Shown: positions 28,127-38,469, counted from the stretch's first letter. The stretch: 64,000 nt of DNA from Jeongeupia naejangsanensis (GCF_016865585.1 NZ_JAESND010000005.1:62001-126000); one strand, 5' to 3'. Made by a program: numbers and translations. The notes: a model not told the origin generated them from the letters alone.

Positions 28127-28498
28127 ATGGCGCCCGCTCTTCGCTACGGCTTCCCGCGGGTACTGCGCCTGCTGAAAACGGATGATTATTCATCCGTTTT
28201 TAGTTTGCGCTCGTCGGCAAGCAACGACTACTTCCAGGTGCTGGCACGGCCGAACGGCCTGACCCATGCCCGTCTCGGGATGGTCGTCGGCCGCAAGACC
28301 GACAAGCGTGCCGTGGTACGCAACTACATCCGCCGCAGCACGCGCGAGGTGTTCCGTCTGCACGCCGCCGAATTCGCCGGGCTTGATCTGGTTGTCCGAT
28401 CGCGCCGGGCCTTTGGCCGCAAGGAAGGCGAGGCGGCCAGATCGGCATTGCTGAAGCTGTTCCGCAAGCAACGCGCCCGTCACGCGCCGCCGGGATGA
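28127..28498 (+). CDS. rnpA: Ribonuclease P protein component
   Basis: 123 residues. The RNase P protein core is visible: [17 protein letters not shown], then [29 protein letters not shown], with the RNR-like basic motif VRNYIRR and [10 protein letters not shown]. It binds the RNase P RNA (not seen in the window) and helps it cut tRNA 5' leaders. Its stop overlaps the yidD start (ATGA). Confidence 0.95.
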   Translation: MAPALRYGFPRVLRLLKTDDYSSVFSLRSSASNDYFQVLARPNGLTHARLGMVVGRKTDKRAVVRNYIRRSTREVFRLHAAEFAGLDLVVRSRRAFGRKEGEAARSALLKLFRKQRARHAPPG

Positions 28499-28719
28499 TG
28501 ACTTCGATGCTCAAGGCGCTTGCAATCGGCCTGATCCGCTTCTACCAACTGTGCATCAGCCCGCTGATCGGCCCGCGCTGCCGCTATACGCCGACCTGCT
28601 CGCATTACGCGATCGAGGCAATTGTTAAACATGGCGTTTCGCGCGGCGGGTGCCTTACAATTCGCCGGCTTTGCCGCTGCCACCCCTGGGGCGGCAGCGG
28701 TCACGACCCCGTCCCCTGA
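28495..28719 (+). CDS. yidD: Membrane protein insertion efficiency factor YidD
   Basis: 74 residues. The YidD signature is complete: [31 protein letters not shown], with three conserved cysteines, and a C-terminal [14 protein letters not shown]. It is a small peripheral membrane protein that aids YidC-dependent insertion. It overlaps rnpA by 4 bases and is followed after 15 bases by yidC. A start at the second ATG is also possible. Confidence 0.95.
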   Translation: MMTSMLKALAIGLIRFYQLCISPLIGPRCRYTPTCSHYAIEAIVKHGVSRGGCLTIRRLCRCHPWGGSGHDPVP

Positions 28720-28734
28720 CTTTCCGAGTACACG

Positions 28735-30378
28735 ATGGACTCAAAAAGACTGATTCTCTTCATCGCGGTCTCGTTCGGCATCCTCTTCTTCTGGCAGAAG
28801 TGGATGGAGAAACGATATCCGCAGCTGAATACCCCGCCTGCAGCGACCGCTTCGGCGACTGCCGCGGCACCGGCTGCAGCGCAGCCCGAAACCGGCAAGC
28901 TCGCCAACGGCACGCGGATCACGGTGAAGACCGATCTGCTGACCGCCGAAATCGACAGCAACGGCGCCGATCTGCGCAAGGTCATCCTGAACAAGTATGG
29001 CGCGACCCTCGATCCGGCCAAGCCCTTCGTGCTGCTCGAGGACGACGGCGCGCACACCTATGTGGCGCAAACCGGCCTGATCGGCGACGGCCTGCCGACG
29101 CACAAGAGCACCTTCACCTCGGCACAGACGAGCTACGCGCTCGCCGACGGCCAGGACAAGGTCGACGTGCGGCTCGAGGCCGCCGGCCCCGAAGGCGTCA
29201 AGGTCGCGAAGATCTACACCTTCAAGCGAGACTCCTACGTCATCGATGTCCGTTACGAAATCGTCAACGGCGGCAGCAAGCCGTTGAGCGCGCAGGCCTA
29301 CTACCGCCTGCTGCGTGACGGCAAGGCACCGGAAGGCACCAGCACCGGCATGTTCGGCACGCATACCTTCACCGGTCCGGCCGTGTTTACCGATGCCGGC
29401 AAGTTCCAGAAGGTCGATTTCGCCAAGCTCGACAAGGGTGAAGCGGACTACCAGAAGTCGGCCAAGGACGGCTGGGTCGCGATGGTGCAGCATTACTTCA
29501 CCAGCGCCTGGATCGCCTCGCCGAAGGACAAGCCGGGCATCTGCGGCGAAACCGCCTGCAGCTACGAGCTGAAGGCGGTACCGGGTGGCCTGTATTCGGC
29601 CGGCGTCGTCGCCGCGCTGCCGCAGATCGCACCGGGCGCCAAATTCGACAAGACCGTCGAGCTGTTCGTCGGCCCGCAGGAAACCCGCGTGCTCGACCAG
29701 ATCGCGCCGGGCTTCGATCTGGTCAAGGACTACGGCATCTTCACGATCTTCGCCAAGCCGCTGTTCTGGGTGCTCGACCAGATCCACAAGGTCGTCGGCA
29801 ACTGGGGCTGGGCGATCATCCTGCTGACCATCATGATCAAGGCGCTGTTCTACCCGCTCGCGGCGACCAGCTACCGGTCGATGGCGAAGATGCGCAAGCT
29901 CGCACCGCGCATGGAGCAGCTGAAGGAACGTCACGGCGACGACAAGATGAAGTTCCAGCAGGCCGTGATGGAGATGTACAAGACCGAGAAGGTCAACCCG
30001 CTCGGCGGCTGCCTGCCGATGCTGGTGCAGATTCCGGTCTTCATCGCGCTGTACTGGGCCCTGATCGCCGCGGTCGAGCTGCGTCAGGCACCGTGGGCGC
30101 TGTGGATCCACGACCTGTCGGCCAAGGACCCGTTCTTCGTGCTGCCGATCCTGATGGCGGTGACGATGTTCATCCAGCAGCAGCTGAGCCCGCCGCCGCC
30201 GGATCCGATGCAGGCGAAGATGATGAAGATCATGCCGCTGGTGTTCAGCGTGTTCTTCCTGTTCTTCCCGGCCGGTCTGGTGCTGTACTACGTGGTCAAC
30301 AACGTGCTGTCGATCGCCCAGCAGTGGTACATCACCCGCAAGGTCGAAAACGAAGACAAGCTCGCGAAGAATTCGTGA
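28735..30378 (+). CDS. yidC: Membrane protein insertase YidC
   Basis: 547 residues, Gram-negative type: an N-terminal membrane anchor (LILFIAVSFGILFFWQKWME), a short Ala/Pro-rich linker, a large periplasmic beta domain (about 60-340) and a C-terminal five-helix insertase core starting at LFWVLDQIHKVVGNWGWAIILLTIMIKALFYPL. The conserved region NPLGGCLPMLVQIPVFIALYW and the final PAGLVLYYVVNNVLSIAQQWYI are intact. It inserts inner-membrane proteins alone or with Sec. A strong terminator follows 23 bases after the stop. Confidence 0.97.
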   Translation: MDSKRLILFIAVSFGILFFWQKWMEKRYPQLNTPPAATASATAAAPAAAQPETGKLANGTRITVKTDLLTAEIDSNGADLRKVILNKYGATLDPAKPFVLLEDDGAHTYVAQTGLIGDGLPTHKSTFTSAQTSYALADGQDKVDVRLEAAGPEGVKVAKIYTFKRDSYVIDVRYEIVNGGSKPLSAQAYYRLLRDGKAPEGTSTGMFGTHTFTGPAVFTDAGKFQKVDFAKLDKGEADYQKSAKDGWVAMVQHYFTSAWIASPKDKPGICGETACSYELKAVPGGLYSAGVVAALPQIAPGAKFDKTVELFVGPQETRVLDQIAPGFDLVKDYGIFTIFAKPLFWVLDQIHKVVGNWGWAIILLTIMIKALFYPLAATSYRSMAKMRKLAPRMEQLKERHGDDKMKFQQAVMEMYKTEKVNPLGGCLPMLVQIPVFIALYWALIAAVELRQAPWALWIHDLSAKDPFFVLPILMAVTMFIQQQLSPPPPDPMQAKMMKIMPLVFSVFFLFFPAGLVLYYVVNNVLSIAQQWYITRKVENEDKLAKNS

Positions 30379-30400
30379 CGCATTTCGTGATCGTGATCAC

Positions 30401-30434
30401 GACAAAAAAGCCGCCTTCGGGCGGCTTTTTTGTC
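30401..30434. terminator. Bidirectional terminator between yidC and the HAD gene
   Basis: AAAAAAGCCGCC (30404-30415), loop TTCG, GGCGGCTTTTTT (30420-30431). It serves convergent genes, with an A/T tract on both sides. Confidence 0.93.
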
Positions 30435-30457
30435 GTCCCCAACGGGGCTGGTCACGC

Positions 30458-31099
30458 TCAGCCCAGCGACAGCACCAGAGCATCGCCGTCGGGCTGCAGC
30501 GTCACGCCGCTGAAATCGGCGATGCGGCCGATGACGCCCGGCTGCATCGGCACGTGATCACCGACGATCACCACCCGGCAACCGGCCGCGAGACCCGAGG
30601 CCACGCCGGCGGCGGCATCCTCGAACACGATGCAGTCCTGCGGTGCGATGCCGAGCGCGCCGGCCGCCTTCAGGTACGGTTCGGGCGAGGGCTTGCCCTG
30701 GCTGACGTCCTCGGCCACCACGGCCACGCCGGGCCACGGCAGCGACCCCAGCCTGAAGCGCGTTTCGGCCACTTCGCGCCCGGCCGAAGTCACCAGTGCC
30801 CAGCGCGAGGCAGGCAGCGAGGCCAGCAGTTCGGCGACACCGGGACGGACTTTCGCCTCGCCGGCGAATTCGATTTCGAGCGCATCCAGCGTGGCGGTCT
30901 CGGTCACCGGGTCCAGATGCGGCGCAACCTTGGCCAGGACGTATTCGGACGTGCAACCGTGACAGATGTCGAGCACGGTCTGCGGATCGATGCCGTGGGC
31001 GATGCTCCAGCGAATCCAGCCCTTCTCGACGCCCGGCGTCGAATCGACCAGCGTGCCGTCCATGTCGAGCAGCAGGGCCTTGGTATGAAAAGTCGTCAT
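30458..31099 (-). CDS. HAD-superfamily phosphatase (sugar/glycerol phosphatase type)
   Basis: 213 residues from ATG 31099. All four HAD motifs are present: LLLDMDGTLVDS (nucleophile and acid Asp), LVTSAG (motif II Ser/Thr), GKPSPEPYLKAA (motif III Lys) and CIVFEDAAAGVASG (motif IV). The cap inserted after motif I is the alpha-helical kind of phosphoglycolate/beta-phosphoglucomutase-like enzymes. The pattern is closest to sugar-phosphatases such as HxpA/YfbT or glycerol-3-phosphatase; the substrate cannot be fixed. Monocistronic, divergent from an AraC regulator. Confidence 0.85.
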   Translation of the reverse strand: MTTFHTKALLLDMDGTLVDSTPGVEKGWIRWSIAHGIDPQTVLDICHGCTSEYVLAKVAPHLDPVTETATLDALEIEFAGEAKVRPGVAELLASLPASRWALVTSAGREVAETRFRLGSLPWPGVAVVAEDVSQGKPSPEPYLKAAGALGIAPQDCIVFEDAAAGVASGLAAGCRVVIVGDHVPMQPGVIGRIADFSGVTLQPDGDALVLSLG

Positions 31100-31206
31100 G
31101 AACCTCTCCGTCAAAACGCAAGCGTAATGCGCTTCGATGCGGGCCGCATCGTCAAGCAGCGCAACATTCTCTACAATCAGCTCAAACTGGCAACGAGGTT
31201 TTACCG

Positions 31207-32091
31207 GTGCTGATACGCGAACATCTGGACTACCCGAGGGAACAGCACTGGCGTCTCGAGTATCTCGACGTCGAACAACTGCCGTTCCAGTGGCATTACC
31301 ATCCCGAGTTCGAGCTGACGCTGACCCGCCACGCCAGCGGCGTGCGCTACATCGGCAGCGATGTCGACAGCTTCGGCGAACTGGATCTGGCGCTGGTCGC
31401 GCCGAACCAGCCGCATACCTGGCACGCACAGGCACGGGACGACGGTCGCCACCACGAGGTCGAAGTCATCCAGTTCACCGCTGGCTGGTTCGGCAGCGTC
31501 GCGAGCCTGCTGCCCGAACTCGACGCGATCGCCCGCTGGCTCGGCGATGTCCACACCGGACTGGTGTTCGGCATGCAAACCGCCTCGGCCGCAGCGCCAC
31601 TGTTCGGTACGCTGCGACGGGCAAACGGTCCGGCACGGCTGCAGGCGCTGCTCGGCCTGCTCGAACATTTGCGGCTTGCCGACGATGTACGCCGCATCGG
31701 TGCCGTCGTCACGCCACCGCCGGACGAGCCGCGCCTGGCAGCCGCGCTCGACCATCTGTACCGGCACTACCGCGAGCCGGTCCGGCTCGACGAGCTCGCC
31801 CGGATTGCCAACACCAGCATCGCCACGCTGAAACGGCTGTTCGCGCTGCAGCCGCTCGGCAGTGTCAGCGCCTATCTGGCGGCGCTGCGCATCGGCCATG
31901 CCTGCGACCTGCTGATCAACACCCGCCTGCCGGTCGAAATCGTCGCCCAGCAGAGCGGCTTTCCCAGCCCGGCGCAGTTCTACCGGCTGTTTGCCCGCCA
32001 CAAGGCGACCACGCCGGCAGCATTCCGTCGTCACTACCACCTGCGCGACGGCCGCAAGGCCAGCCCGTATCATCACGCCCATGAAGACTGA
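31207..32091 (+). CDS. AraC-family transcriptional regulator with cupin-type sensor domain
   Basis: 294 residues from a GTG start. The N-terminal part ([26 protein letters not shown]...[12 protein letters not shown]) is a cupin-like ligand pocket; the C-terminal 100 residues hold two helix-turn-helix motifs ([21 protein letters not shown] and [31 protein letters not shown]). It is divergent from the HAD phosphatase and ends just upstream of mnmE. The inducer is unknown; a sugar is likely for this subfamily. Confidence 0.88.
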   Translation: MLIREHLDYPREQHWRLEYLDVEQLPFQWHYHPEFELTLTRHASGVRYIGSDVDSFGELDLALVAPNQPHTWHAQARDDGRHHEVEVIQFTAGWFGSVASLLPELDAIARWLGDVHTGLVFGMQTASAAAPLFGTLRRANGPARLQALLGLLEHLRLADDVRRIGAVVTPPPDEPRLAAALDHLYRHYREPVRLDELARIANTSIATLKRLFALQPLGSVSAYLAALRIGHACDLLINTRLPVEIVAQQSGFPSPAQFYRLFARHKATTPAAFRRHYHLRDGRKASPYHHAHED

Positions 32092-32101
32092 AGTGACCAC
32101 C

Positions 32102-33427
32102 ATGACGACATCCGAACTGATCGCCGCCGTCGCCACCGCCCCCGGGCGGGGCGGCGTCGGCGTGATCCGCCTGTCCGGCCCGGGCCTGGCCGCACTGACG
32201 CAAGCCTTGATCGGCCGCGAACTGACGCCACGCCACGCCCATTTCGCCCGCTTCAAGGCCGCCGACGGTGCCGTGATCGACGAAGGCATCGCGCTGTGGT
32301 TTCCGGGGCCGAATTCGTTCACCGGCGAAGACGTGCTCGAGCTGCAGGGCCACGGCGGCCCGGTGGTGCTGGCGATGCTGCTCAAGCGCTGCATCGAACT
32401 CGGCGCCCGTCACGCCGAGGCCGGCGAATTCAGCAAGCGGGCCTTCCTGAACGGCAAGCTCGATCTGGCACAGGCCGAAGCCGTCGCCGACCTGATCGAC
32501 GCGCAGTCGGAAGCCGCGGCACGTTCGGCGCTGAAATCGCTCGATGGCGCGTTCTCGCGCGAAGTCCACCAGCTGGTCGACCAGCTGATCACGCTGCGCA
32601 TGCTGGTCGAAGCGACGCTCGACTTCCCCGAGGAGGACATCGACTTCCTCGAAGCCGCCGATGCGCGCGGCAAGCTCGCCGGCATCGCCGCGCAGCTGCA
32701 CGCGGTGCTTGCGACCGCAACGCAAGGGCGGCTGCTGCGCGAGGGCGCGCACATCGTGCTGATCGGCCAGCCCAATGTAGGCAAATCCAGCCTGATGAAC
32801 GCGCTCGCCGGCGAGGACGTCGCCATCGTCACCGACATTGCCGGCACCACCCGCGACACCGTGCGCGAACTGATCCAGCTCGACGGCGTGCCGGTCCACA
32901 TCATCGATACCGCCGGCCTGCGCGAGACCGACGACGTGGTCGAAAAGATCGGCATCGAGCGGACCTGGGCGGCGATCGAAAAGGCCGACCTCGCGCTGTT
33001 GCTGCTCGACAGCCGCGAAGGCGTCACCGCGCACGATCAGGCCATTCTTGAACGCCTGCCGGCCACGCTGCCGGTGCTGCGCGTCTTCAACAAGATCGAC
33101 CTGACCGGCGAAGCGGGCGGCGAAGCCGGCGATCTGCGCGTCTCGGCCAAGGCCGGGCTGGGTCTGGCTGCGTTGCGGCAGGCGCTGCTGGCCCGCGTGG
33201 GCTGGCAGGGCGAGAGCGATGCGGTGTTCATCGCCCGCGAGCGCCACCTCGACGCGATCCGCCGTGCCCAGGGCCACCTCGACAGCGCCGAAGCCGCCTA
33301 TTTGCAGATCGAGCTGTTTGCCGAGGAGTTGCGACTGGCGCAGAACGCCTTGAGCGAAATTACCGGCGCGTTCACGTCCGATGATCTGCTTGGCGTCATT
33401 TTCAGCCGTTTTTGTATCGGAAAATAA
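32102..33427 (+). CDS. mnmE: tRNA modification GTPase MnmE (TrmE)
   Basis: 441 residues from ATG 32102; the in-frame ATG at 32081 overlaps the upstream gene and is less likely. It opens with [22 protein letters not shown], contains the G domain [39 protein letters not shown] and NKID, and ends in the conserved CIGK, whose Cys is needed for activity. With MnmG it modifies U34 of tRNAs. In many relatives mnmG and parAB follow, but here parE comes next after 246 AT-rich bases. Confidence 0.97.
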   Translation: MTTSELIAAVATAPGRGGVGVIRLSGPGLAALTQALIGRELTPRHAHFARFKAADGAVIDEGIALWFPGPNSFTGEDVLELQGHGGPVVLAMLLKRCIELGARHAEAGEFSKRAFLNGKLDLAQAEAVADLIDAQSEAAARSALKSLDGAFSREVHQLVDQLITLRMLVEATLDFPEEDIDFLEAADARGKLAGIAAQLHAVLATATQGRLLREGAHIVLIGQPNVGKSSLMNALAGEDVAIVTDIAGTTRDTVRELIQLDGVPVHIIDTAGLRETDDVVEKIGIERTWAAIEKADLALLLLDSREGVTAHDQAILERLPATLPVLRVFNKIDLTGEAGGEAGDLRVSAKAGLGLAALRQALLARVGWQGESDAVFIARERHLDAIRRAQGHLDSAEAAYLQIELFAEELRLAQNALSEITGAFTSDDLLGVIFSRFCIGK

Positions 33428-33657
33428 CGCGAATATCGATACAGATGACGACTTTTATCTGCTTATTTATCAATAATGAACGCAAGATTGGCGATGTTTT
33501 TCATAATGAATTTTAACCGACGTTAACAGCAGATCGATCAAAATCGCCAAACCGCTTCTCGAGTACCGTTCGCACTCATCGACAGGAATTTGCGACCGCG
33601 CGCTGAATAATCCGCCTTCTGCTAAACCCGGCGGCTTGCTAGACTCGCCGCATCCAA

Positions 33658-33673
33658 TGTTTCACGTGAAACC
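33658..33673. promoter_or_regulatory. parS-like centromere site 1, touching the parE start codon
   Basis: TGTTTCACGTGAAACC matches the universal 16-bp parS palindrome at 15 of 16 positions. It ends directly before the ATG of parE, where the ribosome-binding site should be. ParB binding here would mark the origin region and might also affect parE expression. Confidence 0.85.
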
Positions 33674-35647
33674 ATGAGCACGCCACGCTACGACGAATCC
33701 GCGGTCAAGGTCCTCAAGGGGCTCGATCCGGTCCGGCACCGGCCGGGGATGTACACCCGAACCGACAACCCGCTGCACATCTGCCAGGAAGTCATCGACA
33801 ACGCCGCCGACGAAGCCCTCGGCGGCTATGCGAAGACGATCCGGGTGACCTTGTGGCGCGACCAGAGCCTGCGCGTCTCCGACGACGGCCGGGGCATTCC
33901 GGTCGGCATCCACCCGGAAGAGGGCGTGCCGGCGGTCCAGCTGGTATTCACGCAGCTGCACGCCGGCGGCAAGTTCGACAAGAAGGACGGCGGCGCCTAT
34001 GCGTTCTCGGGCGGCCTGCACGGCGTCGGCGTATCGGTGACCAATGCGCTGTCGACGCGACTCGAAGTCGAGGTCAAACGCGATGGTGCACAGCACCGCA
34101 TCGTGTTCGCCGGCGGCGACGTCATCGAACCGCTGACCGTCACTGGCAGCGCGGCAAAGAAGGACAGCGGCACCACCGTCACCGTCCGCCCGGATCCGCA
34201 GTACTTCGATTCGCCCGCCATTCCGCACGCCGAGCTCGAGCATCTGCTCAAATCCAAGGCCGTGCTGCTGCCCGGCCTCGTCGTCAGCCTCGATCTCGAG
34301 CAGGCTAACGGCGAGTTCGTGCGCCGCGAGTGGACGTACCCGGACGGCCTGACCGGTTACCTGACCGAGCAGCTTGCCGGCTACGAGACGCTGACCCCGA
34401 TCCTGCGCGGCGAAAAATACGCCGAGGCCGGCGACGAAAACTTCGCCCCGGGCGAAGGCTGCGCGTGGGCGTTCACGTGGAGCCTCGAAGGGCCGGTCAA
34501 CCGCGAGTCCTACGTCAACCTGATCCCGACGCCGGCCGGCGGTACGCACGAATCCGGCCTGCGCGACGGCGTGTTCCAGGCCGTGAAAACCTTCATCGAA
34601 TTCCACAGCCTGCTGCCCAAGGGCGTGAAACTGCTGCCCGAAGACCTGTTCGGCCGCTGCTCCTTCGTGCTGTCGGCCAAGGTGCTCGATCCGCAGTTCC
34701 AGGGCCAGACCAAGGACAAACTCACCAGCCGCGACAGCCTCAAGCTCGTCTCGACCATGGTCAAATCGCCGTTCGAGCTGTGGCTCAACGAACATGTCGA
34801 GCTGGGCAGGAAACTCGCCGAGCTGTGCATCCGTGCCGCGCAAAGCCGGCAGAAGGGCGCGCAGAAGGTCGAGAAAAAGAAATCGTCCGGCGTCGCCGTA
34901 CTGCCGGGCAAGCTGACCGACTGCGCGTCGGACGAGGGCGAGCGCTGCGAGCTGTTCCTCGTCGAGGGCGACTCGGCCGGCGGCTCTGCCAAGCTCGGTC
35001 GCGACAAGGACTTCCAGGCCATCCTGCCGCTTCGAGGCAAGGTGCTCAATACCTGGGAAGTCGACAAGGACCAGATCTTCGCCAACAACGAAGTCCACGA
35101 CATCGCCGTGGCGATCGGCGTCGACGCGCATGGCCCGGCCGACAAGCCGGACCTGTCCGGCTTGCGCTACGGCAAGATCATCATCATGTCCGATGCCGAC
35201 GTCGACGGTTCGCACATCCAGGTGCTGCTGCTGACGCTGTTCTACCGCCATTTCCCCAAGCTGATCGATGCCGGCCACGTCTACGTCGCCCAGCCGCCGC
35301 TGTTCCGCGTCGATGTCGCCGGCAGCGGCAAACAGAAGCCACCGCGCAAGTTCTACGCGCTCGACGACGGTGAACTTGGCGCGATCCTCGACAAGCTGCG
35401 CGCCGAGAAAGTCCGCGAAGGCGCGTGGAGCATCTCGCGCTTCAAGGGCCTCGGGGAAATGAACGCCGAGCAGCTGTTCGAAACGACGATGAACCCGGAC
35501 ACGCGCCGGGTGCTGCGCGTCGGCATCGCCGACGACGTGTCGCTGAACACGCGCGAGCTGATGAACATGCTGATGGGCAAGGGCGAGGCCAGCAGCCGCC
35601 GCGCCTGGCTCGAAGCACGCGGCAACGAGGTCGAAGCCGATCTCTGA
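33674..35647 (+). CDS. parE: DNA topoisomerase IV subunit B
   Basis: 657 residues, short form without the GyrB insert. GHKL ATPase: YDESAVKVLKGLDPVRHRPGMYTRTDNP, DNAADEALGG, DDGRGIPVGIHPEEG and [18 protein letters not shown]. Toprim: [27 protein letters not shown] and [19 protein letters not shown]. The motif TRTDNP and the Lys-rich loop near residue 400 separate it from GyrB. With ParC it unlinks daughter chromosomes. No Shine-Dalgarno motif is seen because a parS site abuts the ATG. Confidence 0.96.
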   Translation: MSTPRYDESAVKVLKGLDPVRHRPGMYTRTDNPLHICQEVIDNAADEALGGYAKTIRVTLWRDQSLRVSDDGRGIPVGIHPEEGVPAVQLVFTQLHAGGKFDKKDGGAYAFSGGLHGVGVSVTNALSTRLEVEVKRDGAQHRIVFAGGDVIEPLTVTGSAAKKDSGTTVTVRPDPQYFDSPAIPHAELEHLLKSKAVLLPGLVVSLDLEQANGEFVRREWTYPDGLTGYLTEQLAGYETLTPILRGEKYAEAGDENFAPGEGCAWAFTWSLEGPVNRESYVNLIPTPAGGTHESGLRDGVFQAVKTFIEFHSLLPKGVKLLPEDLFGRCSFVLSAKVLDPQFQGQTKDKLTSRDSLKLVSTMVKSPFELWLNEHVELGRKLAELCIRAAQSRQKGAQKVEKKKSSGVAVLPGKLTDCASDEGERCELFLVEGDSAGGSAKLGRDKDFQAILPLRGKVLNTWEVDKDQIFANNEVHDIAVAIGVDAHGPADKPDLSGLRYGKIIIMSDADVDGSHIQVLLLTLFYRHFPKLIDAGHVYVAQPPLFRVDVAGSGKQKPPRKFYALDDGELGAILDKLRAEKVREGAWSISRFKGLGEMNAEQLFETTMNPDTRRVLRVGIADDVSLNTRELMNMLMGKGEASSRRAWLEARGNEVEADL

Positions 35648-35671
35648 ACCCGGCCAGTCATCCGCGCCAGC

Positions 35672-35695
35672 AACGCCCCGTTCGCGGGGCGTTTT
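35672..35695 (+). terminator. parE terminator
   Basis: CGCCCCG (35674-35680), loop TTCG, CGGGGCG (35685-35691), then TTTT; 25 bases after the parE stop. Confidence 0.85.
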
Positions 35696-35866
35696 GCTGT
35701 GTACCGCCGACGCCGCCTGGGGGTGCTTTTATACCGTGATCGTTGCGGCATCCCGTCCGCTCACGCGAAACCGCAATCCCGCTTGCTGAAGGAGTCGCGC
35801 AGGATGGACGCCAACGCAGCCGTTGGCGCACACTCGGCGCATCCCGTACTGCTTGCTGATACGATC

Positions 35867-36343
35867 ATGATCGAAATCCGCCCCGCGACGGCCGCCGACG
35901 CACCTGTACTGGCAACGCTGATGCATGAGTCGGTGCGTCACGCCGGCCGCCTTGCATACAGCGAGGCCGAATGCGCCGCATGGTCACCGGCAGCGCCGGA
36001 CCCGACAAGATTCGCAATGTCGATGCTCAATCCTGCGCTGCAATTTCTAGTCGCCGTCGACGCCGATGACACCATCGTCGGCTTCGGCAGCCTCGGGCCG
36101 ACGCCCGACCATCTCGACATGCTATACGTCCGGCACGACCGGATCAGGCAAGGCATCGGCTCGCAGCTGATCGCGGCTCTCGAAGCCGAAGCACACGCAC
36201 AAGGTGCGACCGAGGTGCACACCGAAGCCAGCCGCTTACTGCGGCCGCGGCTGGAGTGGCTCGGCTACACGCTCGTAGCGGCCGAATGGGTCGAACGTCA
36301 GGGTGTGCGGATCGAACGCTTCCGGATGATGAAGGCGCTCTGA
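35867..36343 (+). CDS. GNAT-family N-acetyltransferase
   Basis: 158 residues from ATG 35867. It begins MIEIRPATAADAPVLATLMHES; the acetyl-CoA-binding motif is HLDMLYVRHDRIRQGIGSQLIAALEAEA (the R-x-x-G-x-G loop appears as RQGIGS). A longer form from 35804 is possible but starts in Ala-rich sequence. The C-terminus LGYTLVAAEWVERQGVRIERFRM fits small-molecule or protein acetyltransferases of the YjdJ/PA4534 kind. Substrate unknown. Confidence 0.8.
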   Translation: MIEIRPATAADAPVLATLMHESVRHAGRLAYSEAECAAWSPAAPDPTRFAMSMLNPALQFLVAVDADDTIVGFGSLGPTPDHLDMLYVRHDRIRQGIGSQLIAALEAEAHAQGATEVHTEASRLLRPRLEWLGYTLVAAEWVERQGVRIERFRMMKAL

Positions 36344-36358
36344 CCCGGCAGGGGAGGG

Positions 36359-37270
36359 TCAGCCGAGCGCCGAAATCGCGTTGTGGTCACCATCGCGCCA
36401 GCGCCGGACCAGATCGCCTTCGTGTCCGGCCGGCAGCGGTGCCGACGGATCGATCAGTGCGCGGAACAGCTGCTGTCTCGCCCCGAGTGCGGCAAAGCGC
36501 CGGCCGATGTCCTCGGCCTGTTGCGACGATTGCAGGCTGGCTTGCGACACGCTCGCGGCTTCTTCGCGCAAGGCGGTCAGGTCCTCGCTGGCTTCACCGA
36601 CCTGAACCAGGCTGGCATTGACCTCGGCGGCCAGCGTGGTGATGCCCTCGCGCGCGTCGCCGGTCCGCTGGCGAATCGCACCAACGATGCCGGTGATTTC
36701 GCTCGTTGCGGTACCGGTACGCTCGGCGAGCTTGCGCACCTCGTCGGCGACCACCGCGAAACCCCGTCCGGCTTCGCCGGCCCGCGCGGCCTCGATCGCG
36801 GCGTTCAGCGCCAGCAGATTGGTCTGGTCGGCGATTTCCTTGATCATCTGCACGAAACGGGTGATGTCGGACGACTGGCCGTCGAGCGCGTCGATATCGT
36901 CCCGACAGCGTACGGTAGTCGTATCCAGCCCGGCCAGCCGTTCGCGTGCCGCGGCGACGGCCGTGGCACCGTGCGCGGTTCTTTGCATCAGTCCGGCGGC
37001 CTGTTCGCGCAGCGCCGAAGCGTCGGACGCCACGCCCCCCAGCAGCTGACCGACTGCCGCCATGCCGCCATCGTGCTGGGTCAGCACCGGCGCCAGCTTG
37101 ACCAGCGGCGGCTCGGTGCGGACCGGGGTGATCTGGCTCAGAAAACGCGTATCGCGCTCATGCTTGTCGACCAGTGCCTTGAGCCGGGCATTCTCGGCCC
37201 GCAACGTCCTGACTTCGTCCTGTTGCGCCGTGCTCCCGCTCTTGCCGCCGAACCATTCACCCAACCCCAT
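36359..37270 (-). CDS. Soluble methyl-accepting chemotaxis-type protein
   Basis: 303 residues with no membrane segment. Residues 15-45 form a short coiled coil ([20 protein letters not shown]); the signalling hairpin tip [40 protein letters not shown] is complete, so it can contact CheA/CheW. The C-terminal 60 residues ([22 protein letters not shown]) could form a small zinc- or ligand-binding tail but I see no known motif. It is likely a cytoplasmic chemoreceptor for an internal signal, transcribed alone. Confidence 0.87.
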   Translation of the reverse strand: MGLGEWFGGKSGSTAQQDEVRTLRAENARLKALVDKHERDTRFLSQITPVRTEPPLVKLAPVLTQHDGGMAAVGQLLGGVASDASALREQAAGLMQRTAHGATAVAAARERLAGLDTTTVRCRDDIDALDGQSSDITRFVQMIKEIADQTNLLALNAAIEAARAGEAGRGFAVVADEVRKLAERTGTATSEITGIVGAIRQRTGDAREGITTLAAEVNASLVQVGEASEDLTALREEAASVSQASLQSSQQAEDIGRRFAALGARQQLFRALIDPSAPLPAGHEGDLVRRWRDGDHNAISALG

Positions 37271-37548
37271 ATCGCCCCCGTTTTCTTACTGCACGCATGC
37301 AGCATGCCTGTATGCCGAACCGGACCTCAGTATGCCGCGACCGCCCTGCCTGACGCATCAGCGACGACTGATACTGTTGCCCAATCGGCGACAACGCCCG
37401 GGCAGGCGAACACCGGGCAAGCTGGGGATATCACCAAGTCTGGCTCGGCCGTATCGGCCGTAAGATGACATCAAAATTAATTCACGCTTTCTTTCTCTGG
37501 ATTCAGGCCCGCGTCCCGCTGGCGTCCCGATCCGCTCCGGATGCATTC

Positions 37549-38382
37549 ATGAACAAACTCATCGTCACCGGCACGGTGCTCGCCGCCGCACTTGCCGCCG
37601 GCGCCTGGCATTTCACCCGTTCCGAACCGCAGCCGGCCACGGTCGTCGAGCCGGCGGTACCGCAGCGCACGCTCCGCATCGCGCTCGAAGGCAAGTACCC
37701 GCCGTTCGAGTACCTCGACAGCAGCAAGCAGCTCGCCGGCTTCAATATCGATATCGCCAACGCCCTGTGCGCGCAGATGAACGCCCGCTGCGAGTTCAAG
37801 CGTTACGACTGGGAGCAGCTGATTCCGGTACTCGGACGCGGCGATGCCGATGCGGTCATCGCATCGATGTCGATCACGCCAGAACGCGAAAAGCAGGTGC
37901 TGTTCACCGACGTCTACACCCGGGTACCCGGCGCCTACATCGCCCGCAAGGACCAGCACATCATCTGGCCGGTCCTGACTTCGGAGCGGCTGCGCGACAA
38001 GACCGTCGGGGTTGCTGGTGACACAACGTTCGCCGACTACCTGAAACACGAGATCGAACCCGGCCACGTCAGGGTCACGCGATTTGCATCCCAGGAAGAC
38101 GCCTTCGCCGCGCTCGAAGCGAACAAGGTCGATGTCGTGTTCGGCGACAGCGCCGTACTGACCGATTACCTGCGCAAGCCCGGTCACGCCGAGCAGTTCG
38201 AGCTGGTCGGCGGCAAGGTCCAGTCCAGCCAGTGGCTGGGGCAGGGCGAGGCGATTGCCGTACCGGCAGGCAAGACCGCGCTGCGTGACGAGTTCAATAC
38301 CGCATTGCGCACGCTGATCGCCGACGGCACGCATGCACGACTGCAGAATCGCTACTTCGTGTTCCGGGTTCTGGAGCAGTAA
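37549..38382 (+). CDS. Periplasmic amino-acid-binding protein of an ABC transporter
   Basis: 277 residues from ATG 37549; an upstream in-frame ATG at 37465 gives a less convincing leader. An N-terminal signal or anchor (LIVTGTVLAAALAAGAW) precedes the SBP_bac_3 fold: LRIALEGKYPPFEYLDSSKQLAGFNIDIANALCAQM, DWEQLIPVLGRGDADAVIASMSITPEREKQVLFTDVY, and EANKVDVVFGDSAVLTDYL. It resembles HisJ/ArgT/ArtJ proteins for basic amino acids. No permease or ATPase gene is next to it, so it is an orphan receptor here. Confidence 0.87.
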   Translation: MNKLIVTGTVLAAALAAGAWHFTRSEPQPATVVEPAVPQRTLRIALEGKYPPFEYLDSSKQLAGFNIDIANALCAQMNARCEFKRYDWEQLIPVLGRGDADAVIASMSITPEREKQVLFTDVYTRVPGAYIARKDQHIIWPVLTSERLRDKTVGVAGDTTFADYLKHEIEPGHVRVTRFASQEDAFAALEANKVDVVFGDSAVLTDYLRKPGHAEQFELVGGKVQSSQWLGQGEAIAVPAGKTALRDEFNTALRTLIADGTHARLQNRYFVFRVLEQ

Positions 38383-38389
38383 GCACCAA

Positions 38390-38405
38390 CGTTTCACGTG
38401 GAACG
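38390..38405. promoter_or_regulatory. parS-like site 2 (weak)
   Basis: CGTTTCACGTGGAACG matches the parS consensus at 13 of 16 positions, keeping the CACGTG centre. It is intergenic, just before parC. It may bind ParB weakly. Confidence 0.55.
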
Positions 38406-38469
38406 TTCGTGAAACGACGACGGGCCTCGGGCTACAATGCGCACTGACCGAAACAGCCCAGTGCCATCC

